From the NCBI GenBank assembly GCA_033557465.1, contig CM066035.1, forward strand, positions 918,664,235 through 918,728,234: a DNA stretch of 64,000 bases. The letters are read 5' to 3'. The first letter of the stretch is position 1, and each line of letters begins with the position of its first letter. The DNA comes from Ichthyophis bannanicus (lineage: Eukaryota; Chordata; Amphibia; Gymnophiona; Ichthyophiidae). Below are positions 52,585 to 63,444 of this stretch, piece after piece. The notes below the pieces were generated by a model. The model searched no databases. It was not told the DNA's origin and saw nothing but the letters and a program-made list of their open reading frames with translations. The position numbers and the translations under genes were made by a program.

Positions 52585-52872
52585 AGGGAGGTTCTGGAGG
52601 CAAAATTTAGGCTTTTAGGTAGGAAGTTGAAATCCAGAACTTCCAGGGTAGCATTCTCCGAAATGCTTCCTGTTCCACGCGTAGGACCCAAAAGGCAGGC
52701 AGAGCTCCGGAGTCTCAATGCATGGATGAGACAATGGTGCAGAGATGAGGGTTTTGGATTTGTTAGGAACTGGGGAACATTCTGGGGAAAGGAGGGGCTC
52801 TTCCGAAGGGATGGGCTTCACCTTAACCGGGATGGAACCAGGCTGCTGGCATTAACCTTTAAAAGGAGATAG
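52585..52872 (+). pseudogene. CR1 ORF1 C-terminal part (SGNH esterase end)
   Basis: Open to TAG at 52870-52872. It shows LPVPRVGPKRQAELRSLNAW, FVRNWGTFWGKEGLF and DGLHLNRDGTRLLA, the last containing the D-x-x-H catalytic block of SGNH hydrolases. The GDS block and zinc finger are missing through 5' truncation. Confidence 0.8.
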
Positions 52873-52999
52873 AGCAGCTTTTAAACTAGATATTAGGGGA
52901 AAGCCGACAGTCGCCCAAGAGCGGATGGTTCGGAAGAATGTATCCTTGAAGGATACTACCAAAAGCAGAGAGGTTCCACAAAAGAGTAAAGTAGCCCAA

Positions 53000-55887
53000 A
53001 TGCCCTCAAGTATGGAGCAGACAGAGCTTAAAGATCCCAATTTACCCATGTCTAACAATAGCCAAATTAACATGAATAAAATACATTCTCTAAAATGCTT
53101 GTATGCAAATGCTAGAAGTCTAAAGAATAAGATGGGAGAGTTAGAATATATAGCACTAAATGAAAGGTTAGATATGATTGGAATATCAGAGACATGGTGG
53201 AAGGAGGACAACCAGTGGGACATTGTGATACCTGGGTACAAACTATATCGTAATGATAGAGCTGATCAAATTGGTGGAGGGGTTGCGCTCTATGTTAGAG
53301 AGGGCATTGACTTAGAAAGGATTAAAGTTTTGCAGGAAACAAAATCTGCTGTAGAATCTATATGGATTGAAATTCCATATAAAAGGGGGAAGGCAATGGC
53401 AGTGGGGGTGTACTATCGAGCACCTGGCCAGAATGACCAAATGGATGATGAAATGCTCAAAGAAATCAAGGAAGCTAACAAAAGTTACAACGCAGTAATA
53501 ATAATGGGTGATTTCAATTACCCCGGTATCGACTGGGTCAGTGTCACGTCAGGACATGCTAGGGAGATAAAGTTCCTAGATGAAATAAATGACTGCTTCT
53601 TGGAGCAGATGGTTCATGAACCGACCAGAGGGGAAGCCATATTAGACCTAGTCTTAGTGGAACACCAGATCTAGTGCAAGAGATAAGGGTGTTGGGGCCA
53701 CTTGGCAATAGTGATCATAGCATGATCGCCTTTGATTTAATTAGTGGAGGAGGGATAGTAAGGAAATCCACAGTACTACCTTTTAACTTTCGAAAGGGAG
53801 ACTATGATAAAATGAGGAAAACAGTTAAGAAAAAACTAAAAGGAGCAGTTGCGAAGGTTAAAGACGTACATCAAGCTTGGGTGTTGTTGAAAAATACTAT
53901 CTTGGAAGCCCAGACCAGCTGTATTCCACGCTTTAAGAAAAGTGGAAGGAAGTCCAAAAAACTGCCAGCATGGTTTAAAGGTGAGGTCAGAGAGGCTGTT
54001 GTTGCCAAAAAAGCATCTTTCAGGAAATGGAAAAAAGTGCCAAACGACGAAACCTGGAAACAGCACAAGCACTGGCAAGTCAAATGCAAGGCATTGATAA
54101 GGCAGGCAAAGAGAGAATTTGAGAAGAAGCTTGCTTCGGAAGCAAAAACGCGAAATAAAGACCTTTTCAAGTACATTCGTAGCAAAAAACCTGTGAGAGA
54201 GTCAGTTGGTCCATTAGATGATAAAGGGGTTAAAGGAGCACTAAGAGGCGACAAGGCGATAGCGGAGAGACTGAATGAATTCTTTGCTTCGGTCTTTACT
54301 GAGGAAGATGTAGGGATGTTACCCATGACTGAAGTGGTATTTAAAGGTGCGGAAGAATTGAAGGAAATACCGATACATCGGGAAGATGTCTTACAACTAT
54401 TAGATAAACTGAAGAGTAGCAAATCACCTGGGCCGGATGGTATACATCCAAGGGTGTTGAAAGAACTGAAATATGAGATTGCAGAACTGCTATCAGTAAT
54501 CTGTGAACTATCATTAAAATCATCTCTAATACCTGAAGATTGGAGGATCGCCAATGTAACACCAATTTTTAAAAAGGGTTCCAGGGGTGATCCGGGAAAC
54601 TACAGACCGGTGAGCCTGACGTCAGTACTGGGAAAAATGGTAGAAACCATCATAAAGAATAAAATTACTCAGCATGTAGATAGTCACAACCTAATGGGAG
54701 ACAGCCAACATGGCTTTAGACAAGGAAGATCTTGTCTTACTAATCTGTTATGTTTTTTTGAAGGAGTGAATAAACAGGTGGACAAAGGTGAGTCAGTTGA
54801 TATTGTGTATCTGGACTTTCAGAAAGCCTTTGACAAGGTCCCTCATCAGAGACGTTTGGCAAAACTAATGAGTCATGGGATAGGAGGCAGTGTACTATTG
54901 TGGATCAGGAACTGGTTAAAAGATAGAAAGCAGAGGGTAGGGCTAAATGGCCAATTTTCCCAATGGAGAAAGGTGAATAGTGGTGTACCCCAGGGATCTG
55001 TGCTGGGTCCGCTGCTTTTTGACATATTCATAAATGACCTGGAAAGTGGAATAACGAGTGAGGTTATCAAATTTGCAGATGACACAAAACTATTTAAAGT
55101 TGTTAAAACCCAAGAGGATTGTGAAAAATTGCAAGAGGATCTTGATAAATTGGAAGACTGGGCATCAAAATGGCAGATGAAATTTAATGTGGACAAGTGC
55201 AAGGTTATGTACCTAGGGAAGAACAACCCAAACTATGGTTCACGATGCAAGGTTCCACATTAGGAACCACCACCCAGGAAAAAGATTTAGGCGTCATTGT
55301 GGATACCATGTTAAAACCCTCGGCCCAGTGTGCGGTGGCGGCCAAGAGAGCAAATAGAATGCTAGGTATGATAAGGAAAGGAATGGAAAATAAAACAAAA
55401 GATATTATAATGCCTCTATATCGTTCCATGGTGAGACCACACCTTGAATATTGTGTGCAATTCTGGTCGCCGTATCTTAAAAAGGATATAGCGATTTTAG
55501 AAAAGGTACATAGAAGAGCCACCAAAATGGTAAAGGGGATGGAAGGATACTCCTATGAAGAAAGGCTAAAAAGGTTAGGGCTCTTTAACCTGGAAAAGAG
55601 ACGGCTGAGGGGAGATATGATAGAAGTCTATAAATTAATGAACGGAGTGGAACGGGTTAAACATAGATCGATTGTTTACCTTATCAGAATATAGAAAGAC
55701 TAGGGGACATGCAATGAAGCTACAGGGTAAACTATTTAAGACTAATAAAAGAAAATATTTTTTCACTCAACATGTAATCAAACTCTGGAATTTGTTACCG
55801 GAGGATGTAGTAAAGGCTGTTAGTGTAGCTGGGTTTAAAAAAGGTTTGGACAAGTTCCTGGAGGAAAGGTCCATAAACCATTATTAA
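53000..55887 (+). pseudogene. CR1 ORF2: endonuclease-RT, three frameshifts
   Basis: ATG at 53000 (MPSSMEQTEL) aligns with the ORF2 start of the minus-strand copy. Endonuclease: YANARSLKNKMGELEYIA, ISETWWKED, GVYYRAPGQN, IIMGDFNYPG; one C is lost near 53655 (LDLVLV break), then LGNSDHSMIAFDL. RT: SSKSPGPDGIHPRVLK, VTPIFKKGSRGDPGNYRPVS, RQGRSCLTNLL, VYLDFQKAFDKVPH (A), SGVPQGSVLGPLLFDIF (B), KFADDTKLFKV (C, intact). Further shifts lie near 55240 and 55665. It ends at 55887. CR1 ORF2 nicks the target and primes reverse transcription. This copy is dead only through small indels. Confidence 0.9.
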
Positions 55888-56759
55888 GAAGTGACCGAAG
55901 ATATCAATGCTTGACCCAGTACAAGCATTGTGGAACTTGTGTCTCTTGGGGAAACTGCTAGGTACATGTGACCTAGATTGGCCACTGTTGGAAACAGAAT
56001 ACTGGGCTTGATGGACCTTGGTCTGACCCAGCATGGCATATCTTATGTTCTTATGTTTTGGACGTCGTACTTTCCAAGCTTCCATGCTTTCTGCCAGGAT
56101 CAGTTCCTATATTTTATATATGGGAATGTTCCTGAAGGAAATCACAGGGGATTTAGAGGTTTTGAGTCCTCTCTTCCTGAGTATAGGAGACAGGATTTTC
56201 TCACATTGGTCAAACATGCCCAAGATGTTTCCAAATTTGTCAACCGTGCAGCTTTTGACTGTTTTGAGTGCATAAGCAGAACCTCTGCCATTGCCATAGG
56301 TGCACGTAGAATTGCCTGGCTCCAGGCATCTGATTTGGAGCTCTGGGTACAAGACAAATTGGGCAATATTCTTTGTACTGGTGAGAACCTGTTTGGCAAA
56401 GATTGGCAGGAAAAGGCCAATGAGTTGGATGCTGACAACTCCACCTTGGATAGATTATCCAAGGGCACAGCTGATCCTGCAAGAAAGAAATCTTTCAAAA
56501 AAACATTCTTTTCCAAAAAGAAGAGGTTTTATCCTGCTTATTCCCACCAGGGATGCTCTGCAGGTCAACCTGTCCGGAAGGGTCATCAACCATCCAAGCA
56601 AAGAAAAGCAAAGACTGCTAAGCCTCAACCGCCTCAGCAGTCTCAGCCTCCACAAGGCCTTTGACTTGCATCTAGAGAACTTAGCCTTCCTGGCTCTAAA
56701 TGGACCACAGCCTTCCACCATTCCAGGAAGGTTATGTCACTTTGCCCCAAGATGGGGGC

Positions 56760-58569
56760 AGATAACAGCAGAGCATTAGACACTCTCCATCATAAAAGAG
56801 GGGTACAAGCTTCATTTCTTGAGCATGCCCCCTCCCACAATAGTAAAACAGTTCAATTCTCAGACCTCTCTCATCAGTCTCTTAGATCAAGAGGTCACCA
56901 TGCTTCTTGCCCAAGGGGCAATAGAAGAAGTACCCATTCTTCAGCAGGGTACAGGGTTATACTCCCCCTATTTTCTTATCCCAAAGAAAACAGGAGGTCA
57001 CAGACCTATTTTAGACCTCAGAGAATTGAACAAATTCCTGTTCAAGGAGAAATTCAAAATGGTTTCTCTAGGAACTCTGCTGCCATACCTTCAGAGTCAG
57101 GATTGGCTATGTTCTCTAGATCTCAAGGATGCATACACTCATGTTCTCATCCATCCATCTCACAGAAAGTTCCTTCGGTTCCTTTTTCAAGGGAAGCACT
57201 ACCAATACAGGGTGCTCCCGTTTGGCCTGGCCTCAGCTCCAAGGGTGTTCACAAAATGCATGGCTGTAGTAGCAGCATTTCTCCGCAGTCTAGGAATATT
57301 CGTCTTCCCCTACTTAGACGATTGGCTCATTCGAGCCCTATCAGAGTCAGAGGCCATGATAGCTCTATCTTGCACAATGTGTATCCTTCAGTATTTGGGT
57401 TTAGTCATAAACATCCCAAAATCCAGCCTAACTCCCACTCAGTCTCTAGAGTTCATAGGAGCTGTGTTGGATACCAGAAAGGCTAGGGCCTACCTCCCTC
57501 AGAGCCGTTGCCTTCGCATGGTGCAGTTAGCTTCTCAAGCAGTGCTAAAGTCCCATCTCACTGTTCGAGAAATGTTACAACTACTAGGCCACATGGCTTC
57601 TATGGTGCATGTGGTTCCTTATGCTCGCCTCCATATGAGAGCACTCAGTGGACCCAGGCATCAGGGTGCCTGTCAGACAAAATCGTAAACACAAATCGCC
57701 TTATTTTGTCCCTTCAATGGTGGCAGTCCACTCAAAACCTGTTGCTGGGGTCCCCGTTCCAACAACCCTTACCCCAAGCAACTCTAACAACAGATGCTTT
57801 TCCAATGGGTTGGGGAGCTCATCTACAAGACCTCTCCACCCAAGGCACTTGGACTCCACAGGAGACTCATCTACATATCAATCTCTTAGAGCTCAGAGCA
57901 ATTTTTCTTGCTCTTCGAGTGTTCCATTCCCTGCTCAGCTGCAAGACAGTCCTTATTCACACGGACAACCAGGTAGCCATGTTCTATGTGAACAAGCAGG
58001 GAGGAACAGGCTCTCTGTCACTCTGCAACAAAGCTTTGCGACTATGGGCCCTCGCCAGAGAGCATCAGATTCATCTCCTGGCAGTGTATCTTCCAGGCAT
58101 ACAAAACTCTTGGGCGGACAGACTCAGTCGAGTTCTGCTTCCACACAAATGGTCTCTACATGTGGACCAGGTGGCCAAGATTTTTCAAATTTGGGGAACC
58201 CCGGACATAGACCTCTTTGCAAGTCCATTGAATGCCAAACCTCCCCGGTTCTGTTCCAGAAGTCCGGCTCTGGGATCTCAGGCCAAGGATGCTTTCCTCT
58301 TTCACTGGGGCCAAGACTTCCTTTATGCCTTTCCACCCATTCCTCTAATTCCCAAAACCCTGTTCAAGCTTCAGAGAGACAGAGGCTGTATGATTCTCAT
58401 AGCTCCACATTGGCCTTGGCAAGTGTGGTACCCTCTGCTTCTACATCTCTCTCAAGCTCCCTCTCTAGAGTTAGGGTCTGCTCTAGATCTCCTATCTCAG
58501 GAGGACGGAATGTTATGGCATCCCAATCCCCAGTCTTTGCATCTCAGGGCTTGGTTGCTGAAGGCCTAG
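56760..58569 (+). pseudogene. DIRS G RT-RNase H-methyltransferase, one frameshift
   Basis: The RT frame runs to 57688: YFLIPKKTGGHRPILDL, SLDLKDAYTHVLIH (A), PFGLASAPRVFTK (B), FPYLDDWLIRA (C), LGLVINIPKSSL (D). A shift near 57640 leads to the second frame: LTTDAFPMGWGAHL, INLLELRAIFLAL, IHTDNQVAMFYVNKQ, SWADRLSRVL (RNase H). Then DIDLFASPLNAKPPRFCSR, KDAFLFHWGQ, YAFPPIPLIPKTLF, APHWPWQVWYPLL (methyltransferase-like), ending AWLLKA-stop at 58569. All RT and RNase H catalytic residues are present. Confidence 0.85.
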
Positions 58570-59267
58570 ATCTCCATGATCTTAACCTCCCTCAGCAAGT
58601 GAAAGGTATTCTTCTTGCTTCCAGGAAACCTTCCACAAGACGCTCTTATGCTTTGTCACCCCTCCGTGCTGTGTACCTGTTGGTTGGGCAGGGCACTGCA
58701 CTGGGGCTTCAGTGTAACTGGCTCAAATATCTGTGTAGGCCTTGCTTGGCCCTCGGGGAGTTGTAGTTGTGAGTTGCCAGTTAAAAATCAGTTGTGGAAC
58801 GATGGTAAGGTTAACAAAGGATTTATTTCCCCTTCCAAAAGGACTTTTTATCGTGGTATAAACAAAAGGAAAACACAACCCTTCCTGGGCATATAATAAA
58901 GGAAAAATGGAACAAAAATAGCTTCTCTTCAGCTTCTTAACCAATAAAATAAATGTACATCAAAACAGTCTTTCATAAGCACATACAAGCCCTTCTTTAC
59001 AACGTTAGGCTTCAACAGCTCTTACTTCCCTTTATCTTAATGAGGAAATGCTGTCTGCTATTGAAATCGTGCAATCCATATATTCAGTGCTTGTCTCGGC
59101 TTCTGATGGCTCACATTGCATCGCTTCATCACAAGCATTTAATATCTCTTTCCTTTCAGCATTTGGGACCTCTTCAAACCGTCTCCCTCTATTCCAGGGG
59201 TCTCAAACACGCGGCCCGCGGGCCGCATGCGGCCCGCGAAGCACCGGCGAGTAAAAAAAAAAAAATT

Positions 59268-59550
59268 CCAAACTTGCCGCCGCAGTATTAAGCGTCCCGC
59301 GGGCCCCTCTGCCTGGTCCTCTCCTCCCTGCAGTATCAGCTCCAAAAGCGGCGGCTTTCAGAGCCGCGAAGAGAGAGAGTTTCTCTCGCGCGGTTCTGAA
59401 GAGCAGCGCGAAAGTCTTCAGAACCACGCGAGAGAAACTCTCTCTCTCTTCGCGGCTCTGAAAGCCGCCGCTTTTGAAGCTGAATGCTGCAGGGAGGAGA
59501 GGACCAGGCAGAGGGGCCCGCGGGACGCTTAATACTGCAGCAGCAGCAAA
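59268..59550. repeat. Foldback in hAT element 3, ~130-bp arms
   Basis: The left arm (CCGCCGCAGTATTAAGCGTC ... GAGAGAGTTTCTCTCGCG) pairs with the right arm ending GGACGCTTAATACTGCAG. The loop lies around AGCAGCGCGAAAGTC. The arms contain GGTCCTCTCCTCCCTGCAG and AAAGCGGCGGCTTTCAGAGC. It is placed as in element 1 but its sequence has diverged strongly. Confidence 0.85.
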
Positions 59551-59579
59551 TATACATTTTTTTTAAATCTAATTTGGCT

Positions 59580-60060
59580 GATGGTGGGAGGGGGGTTAGG
59601 ACTGGTAATGGGCTATGGGGGGGGGCTAGGACTGGTAATGGCCTATGAGGGGGGTAACTGAAAATGGGGTGATGGGGGTAACACTGAAAATGAGGTGATG
59701 GGGGGGTTAGGACTGGTAATGGGCTATGAGGGGTAAGACTGGAAGTTGGCTATGGGGGGTTAGGACTGGTAATCGGCTATGGGGGGGCTAGGACTGATAA
59801 TGGGCTGGGGGGTCTGCTAGGACTGGAAATGGGCTGAGTGGAAGGGGGGCTTGACCTGCAAATGGCTGATGGGGAGGGGGGCTTGGAATGGAAATGGGCT
59901 GTGAGGGGAGGGAGCTAGCACTGGAAATGGGCTGATGGGGGGGAGCTACGATTGGAAATGGGCTGATGGGGGGCTAGGACTGAAAATGGGCTGATGCAGT
60001 GACTAGAAGGGAGGGGGTGCTGTGTGGGACTGGAACTAGAAGGGAGCTGATGTTGGGGGA
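59580..60060 (+). repeat. G-rich minisatellite in hAT element 3
   Basis: Same GGGGTTAGGACTGGTAATGG theme as in elements 1 and 2, with G runs of 4-9 on the plus strand. Confidence 0.8.
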
Positions 60061-61051
60061 GGATTAGAATGGGATGGAGCTGGGAGAGTGAAATGGAGAG
60101 GGGAAAATATTTTGTGTGGGAGGTAAGACAAATCTACAATTGGCCAGGTAAGTGGGGATTGAGGATGGAGGGGTAAAATTTGAGTGGATGAAAATAGGAA
60201 TGAGGAAAGAGCAAAAGGAGAAAGATTAATATGTTAAAGCAGATGTAGAGGGAGAATGGAAAAAGCTAGAAGAGAGAAGGACAAATGGACAGCAGACGAT
60301 GGAGAGTTAGCAGAAGGCACGAAGAAACCAGAAGAAAGTGGCTGGAACTGAAAAAAAATGCACAAAAGGTAGAAAAATATCTTTATTTTGAATTTATTAA
60401 CTGGAATATGTCAGTTCTGGGAAATGTGCATCAATAACGTCTGCGCTTTGTTTAGTACAAGAGGAAATTAATTTATAGTTTTATTTCTACAGTGTTGTAC
60501 ATTCCAAGTTTGGCTTTTGGGGGTCCCAGTTTAATTGTCTTGTTTCTAAATTTTGATTCCTTGTTTGGTGATGGTGTATTCTGCATGTGTAACTGAGCTG
60601 AGGTATTCTGTTTATGTAATTCCTATTTGACATTGCCACTTGTTCTCTTTCCCCAGTACGTCATGTATTGTTATTCTCTGAAATGTATTGATTTAATATT
60701 TGCAGTGTTGCCTTTTGATAGTTAGGGTATGGTGCTTTGTGAGTCCTGGTAGTGCTGTTAGGATATGGCAGGTTTGCTATGGGTTCTAAATGGGTAGTGT
60801 TTGTAGTAGTTCCTAATGTGCTTGGCGGTTGGCACTGGTTTATAGTAATGTAGAAATCTTTTAGTCTTTATCCATACACTCATTAAGAGGCATGTTTACT
60901 AAAAGTTAGTGTATGGTAACATTATGCAAATATTTATGCAAATGATGCCCCTTATGCAAATGAGGCCCACGCCTTGTGCGGCCCCCGGGTTACTCTACAA
61001 GTCCTCATTTGGCCCTCAAAGCAATTTGAGTTTGAGACCCCTGCTCTATTC

Positions 61052-61916
61052 TGACGTGACTCTCTTTCTCTCTCTGTGAGAGTGTGCTGAATGCTATTAC
61101 CACATTCACTGAACTGCCTTTGGTAAGAGCCTCTCCCCTGCTGGTGGTTGTTAGGTGAATTGTAATATTCCCTTGCACCTCTATTAAGGTAAATGGGCTT
61201 ACCTCTCGGCTCTGACTGGCTCAGGATCCTGTGTATGGCTGGAGTTTGAAACGGCAGTTTTGCAGAGACTCTGCTCCTTAAATCATTTCCAGAGATACTA
61301 GCCTCTTCAGGTAAAAAGCATTTAACCTTCTCATGCCTGGTATAAGGGTAATAAAACTTATCTGTTTCTCTTAAGCTGGCTTCATAAGGTTTTAGTGTTT
61401 CTGGGAACTGCTTCTTATAGCCAAGCCCTGTGCTTCCCCTTTCAGGATGAAAGTAAAACTCTTCAGCTTTTACCTTTCTCCTCCCAGCTCCGTTCCAACC
61501 TGGGCTGTTTCCAACACTCTCTGGGCTCCTCTGATATCTGAGGCTTCCTCTCCTGGCTTTGCTACCTCCTCTGTAGCTCTTTCCACTTTTGCCGTTATCC
61601 TCACTTTCACACTCTGAGTCCAGCTGTCTTGGCTTCTCTCTCAAGCACTCATGGTAATCATTCAAACTTCATTCAGGCTTCCGTAGTGATTATCATGCAG
61701 GCTTTCTCCACAGCTCTCTCTCTGGCCCCTTCTCCAGCTGTCGCCACGACTCTGTCTAAATGTTTGTGAGCTGTGCTTATCTACGTACCTCCGAGCAGCA
61801 CCTCCCCCCAGCTGATTTGCATCAGGTGATAACTTCCTAGCTTTCCTGCTGGCTGGGTGTGTCTCTCTGGCTTGTGACCACATTTGTTTTTGTTGTTCAT
61901 AGCAACTTCCTGACAT
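61052..61916 (-). other. Unrecognised LTR-internal ORF (first part)
   Basis: A hydrophilic, Arg/Ser/Gly/Glu-rich frame on the minus strand, in two overlapping parts: 61916-61662 and from about 61665 downward; a one-base shift separates them. It is interrupted at 61051 by hAT 3. Beyond that insertion (59194 downward) the same frame stays open about 50 more codons to a TAA at 59034-59032. The total is about 360 codons. I recognise no domain, membrane segment or catalytic motif. It may be an LTR-encoded accessory-type ORF or chance. No sequence of a rejoined product is given here. Confidence 0.4.
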
Positions 61917-63068
61917 GTGCTTTCTAAAAATGTCTGTCAGCCTGATCCACTACTTCTCTGTCTATCTTCCTAGGCTCTGGTGAATCTGCTCTGTGACAGC
62001 TTTCAAGTGGAAAAGGTTTACTATATGGTGTTCACAAAAGGGTCTTAACCCCCTTGCGATACCTCTAGAATCTTTATTGGAGTATCTCCTTCATTTATCC
62101 AATGCAGGACTTAAGACTAACTCAGTAAGAGTCCATTTGAGTACTATTGCAGCCTCCTTCAGGCTTCTAAATGGACAACCTATCTCCTCTCATCCTCTTA
62201 TAGCAAGATTTATGAGAGGCCTTCTTCTAACTAAGCCTCCCATTAGGCCACCGCCGGTGGCATGGGACTTAAACCTGGTTCTTGGGCAGCTCATGAAGCC
62301 ACCTTTTGAACCCTTAGCTACTACCTCCTTAAAATTCCTTTCTTGGAAGGTTATCTTTCTCATGGCAATCACATCAGCTCGTCGCATTAGTGAGTTGCAA
62401 GCACTAGTAGATGATCCACCTTATACAAGGTTCCATCATGACAAAGAAGTCCTTAGGACTCATCCACACTTTATGCCAAAGGTGGTCTCGCCTTTTCATC
62501 TAACCAAACGGTCAACCTACCTGTGTTCTTTCCACAGCCTCATGCATCAAATGAAGAGAGGAATCTTCATACCTTGGACTGTAAAAGAGCTTTAGCTTTT
62601 TACTTACAGAGAACACAGCAACATAGAAAGTCCTCTCAACTTTTTGTTGCTTTTGATCCTTCTCATTTGGGACTTCCAGTCTCCAAGAGAACACCGTCTA
62701 ACTGGATTGCCCAGTTTATTGCCTTCGCCTATCAGAGCAAGAATCTTCCTCTGGAGGGCCATGTCACAGCTCACAATGTGAGAGCCATGGCAGCTTCAAT
62801 GGCTCATCTGCACTCTGTGTCTATCAACGACATCTGTCGAGCAGCCACCTGGGCCTCGGTTCATACCTTCACAGCCCATTACTGCTTGGACAAGGACTCC
62901 CGCCGGGATGCCTTGTTTGGTCAGGCTGTTCTTCAACACCTGCTCCATACCTAATCAACTCCTACCCACCATCCCTGGTAGGATGCCAGAGATCCATGGG
63001 GGGAAGTGGAGCCCTTCTCAGGGACGCACAACTTCTGGGGTCTCTCCCTGGCATCTAAAGCTAGGGAG

Positions 63069-63169
63069 TACCCATATGTGATGACTACATTCCTGCTTGT
63101 TCCTGGAGATAGCATAGTTACTCACCTGTAACAGGTGATCTCCGGGAACAGCAGGAATTTAGTCCTCAC
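63069..63169. repeat. DIRS G internal complementary region
   Basis: ACCCATATGTGATGACTACA ... TTCCTGGAGAT followed by AGCATAGTTACTCACCTG ... TTAGTCCTCAC. It retains the full dyad CACCTGTAACAGGTG, whereas the right tip at 63415-63444 reads ATCAGGAATCAGGTGAGT. The tip has therefore lost half of the dyad since the ICR was copied. Confidence 0.9.
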
Positions 63170-63259
63170 AACCCTCCCACCTCCCCTAGGAGTTGTATCT
63201 CTCTATCTATCTCTTTCCCTTTCTCTCTCTCTCTCTTTGTCTCAGCTTTAAAACTCAAC

Positions 63260-63444
63260 TGGAGAGAGGCAGTTGGGAAAGGCGGGAAGGCAGCACGCAG
63301 GCGCTGTGGGATGCTCCCAAAAGCTTTCTAATTGGACGCTGGGGAGTGTTCCCGCGCAGGCTCTGTCGGTACTGACGATACCCATATGTGAGGACTAAAT
63401 TCCTGCTGTTCCCGGAGATCAGGAATCAGGTGAGTAACTATGCT
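63260..63444 (-). repeat. DIRS G right ITR
   Basis: Inverted partner of 50926-51090, from GGCAGTTGGGAAAGGCGGG to ACGATACCCATATGTGAGGA. The outer tip ends CAGGTGAGTAACTATGCT. A (CT)n-rich stretch (63194-63240) lies just inside. Confidence 0.85.

Larger units (their letters stand above)
52581..56061 (+). mobile_element. CR1 LINE (5'-truncated) inside DIRS G gag
   Basis: Starts within ORF1 (GREVLEAKFRLLGRKL), contains ORF2 and a 3' UTR with ACTGGGCTTGATGGACC, then TTGGTCTGACCCAGCATGGC, and ends in a TTATGTTCTTATG repeat at 56041-56055. It belongs to the same family as the minus-strand CR1 at 24945-31216. The 5' junction shows microhomology (TGTGG). No clear TSD is present. Confidence 0.9.
51329..56664 (+). 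pseudogene. DIRS G gag, split by CR1
   Basis: ATG at 51329 opens MFPTVEKPASGFKKCTKCGG, then VTDTHEWCLKCLGPDHSITGC, with the family CxxC/H/CxxC/H/CxxC spacing (quoted in parts). The frame is kept up to 52580 apart from a TGA at 51500-51502 and a TGG-to-TGA change at 52385-52387 (sisters have RMWES). The CR1 LINE interrupts after GRECRTLDA. Gag resumes at 56057 with FGRRTFQASMLSARISSY and shifts frame near 56190. It continues VNRAAFDCFECISRTSAIAIG and a basic Lys-rich tail (KKSFKKTFFSKKKRFYPA), ending at 56664. The Ser/Thr/Pro-rich middle differs from copy D. Confidence 0.8.
59195..61043. mobile_element. hAT element 3 (non-autonomous, foldback cargo)
   Basis: TIRs CAGGGGTCTCAAACACGC and, reversed, CAGGGGTCTCAAACTCAA. 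TSD CTCTATTC at 59187-59194 and 61044-61051. It has no transposase ORF. The interior matches hAT element 1: foldback (about 59268-59550), G-rich minisatellite (59580-60060), GGAGAGGGGAAAATATTTTG, AAATGGACAGCAGACGATGG and the CTGTGTAACTGAGCTGAGG segment up to TTATGCAAATATTTATGCAA. The termini differ completely from element 1. It keeps the ~240 bp that element 1 lacks (AAATGCACAAAAGGTAG to TCTGCATG). Confidence 0.9.
58654..61998 (-). mobile_element. Solo-LTR-like element (TG...CA, 4-bp TSD), split by hAT 3
   Basis: Ends TGTCAC and GTGACA (6-bp inverted repeat), flanked by GCTT at 58650-58653 and 61999-62002. TG...CA ends with a 4-bp TSD fit an LTR element. Without hAT 3 and its TSD copy it is about 1488 bp, with no second LTR or pol inside, hence a solo LTR or similar. 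On the minus strand a long hydrophilic ORF occupies the 5' two-thirds. A TATA-like TTATTATAT (about 58900-58892) and AATAAA (58827-58822) follow near the 3' end, the order expected for U3-R. Whether it is an endogenous retrovirus LTR or a Gypsy-type LTR cannot be decided here. Confidence 0.65.
58560..62954 (+). pseudogene. DIRS G tyrosine recombinase, split by an LTR-like element
   Basis: The N-terminal part (GLVAEGLDLHDLNLPQQVKG, LASRKPSTRRSYA) ends at the insertion in TATGCTT. It resumes at 62001 with FKWKRFTIWCSQKG, SNAGLKTNSVRVHLSTIAAS and TSARRISELQALVDD (Arg I). A frameshift near 62510 follows, then FFPQPHASNEE, LGLPVSKRTPSNW, TAHNVRAMAASMAH (HxxR), AATWASVHTFTAHYCLD (Trp, Tyr), ending at 62954. 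Removing the insert and one TSD copy restores the codon order at the junction. Confidence 0.85.
50926..63444 (+). mobile_element. DIRS copy G (third family, with nested insertions)
   Basis: Left tip ATCTCCAGGAACAAGCAGG; right tip ends GTGAGTAACTATGCT. Its flanks rejoin within hAT copy 2 (...GGGGAAAAATGTT and TTGTGTGGGAGG; elements 1 and 3 read GGGAAAATATTTTGTGTGGG). The ITR has TCGGTACCGA where B and D have TCGGCGCCGA. Gag, pol and recombinase are in normal order, split by a CR1 LINE (52581-56061) and an LTR-like element (58654-61998). ICR at 63069-63169. Without the insertions it is about 5.7 kb, like copy D. Confidence 0.9.

Noticed and set aside
61052..61916. Host gene exon
   Set aside because: It lies wholly inside a TG...CA element with a TSD in a DIRS recombinase, so it came with the element.
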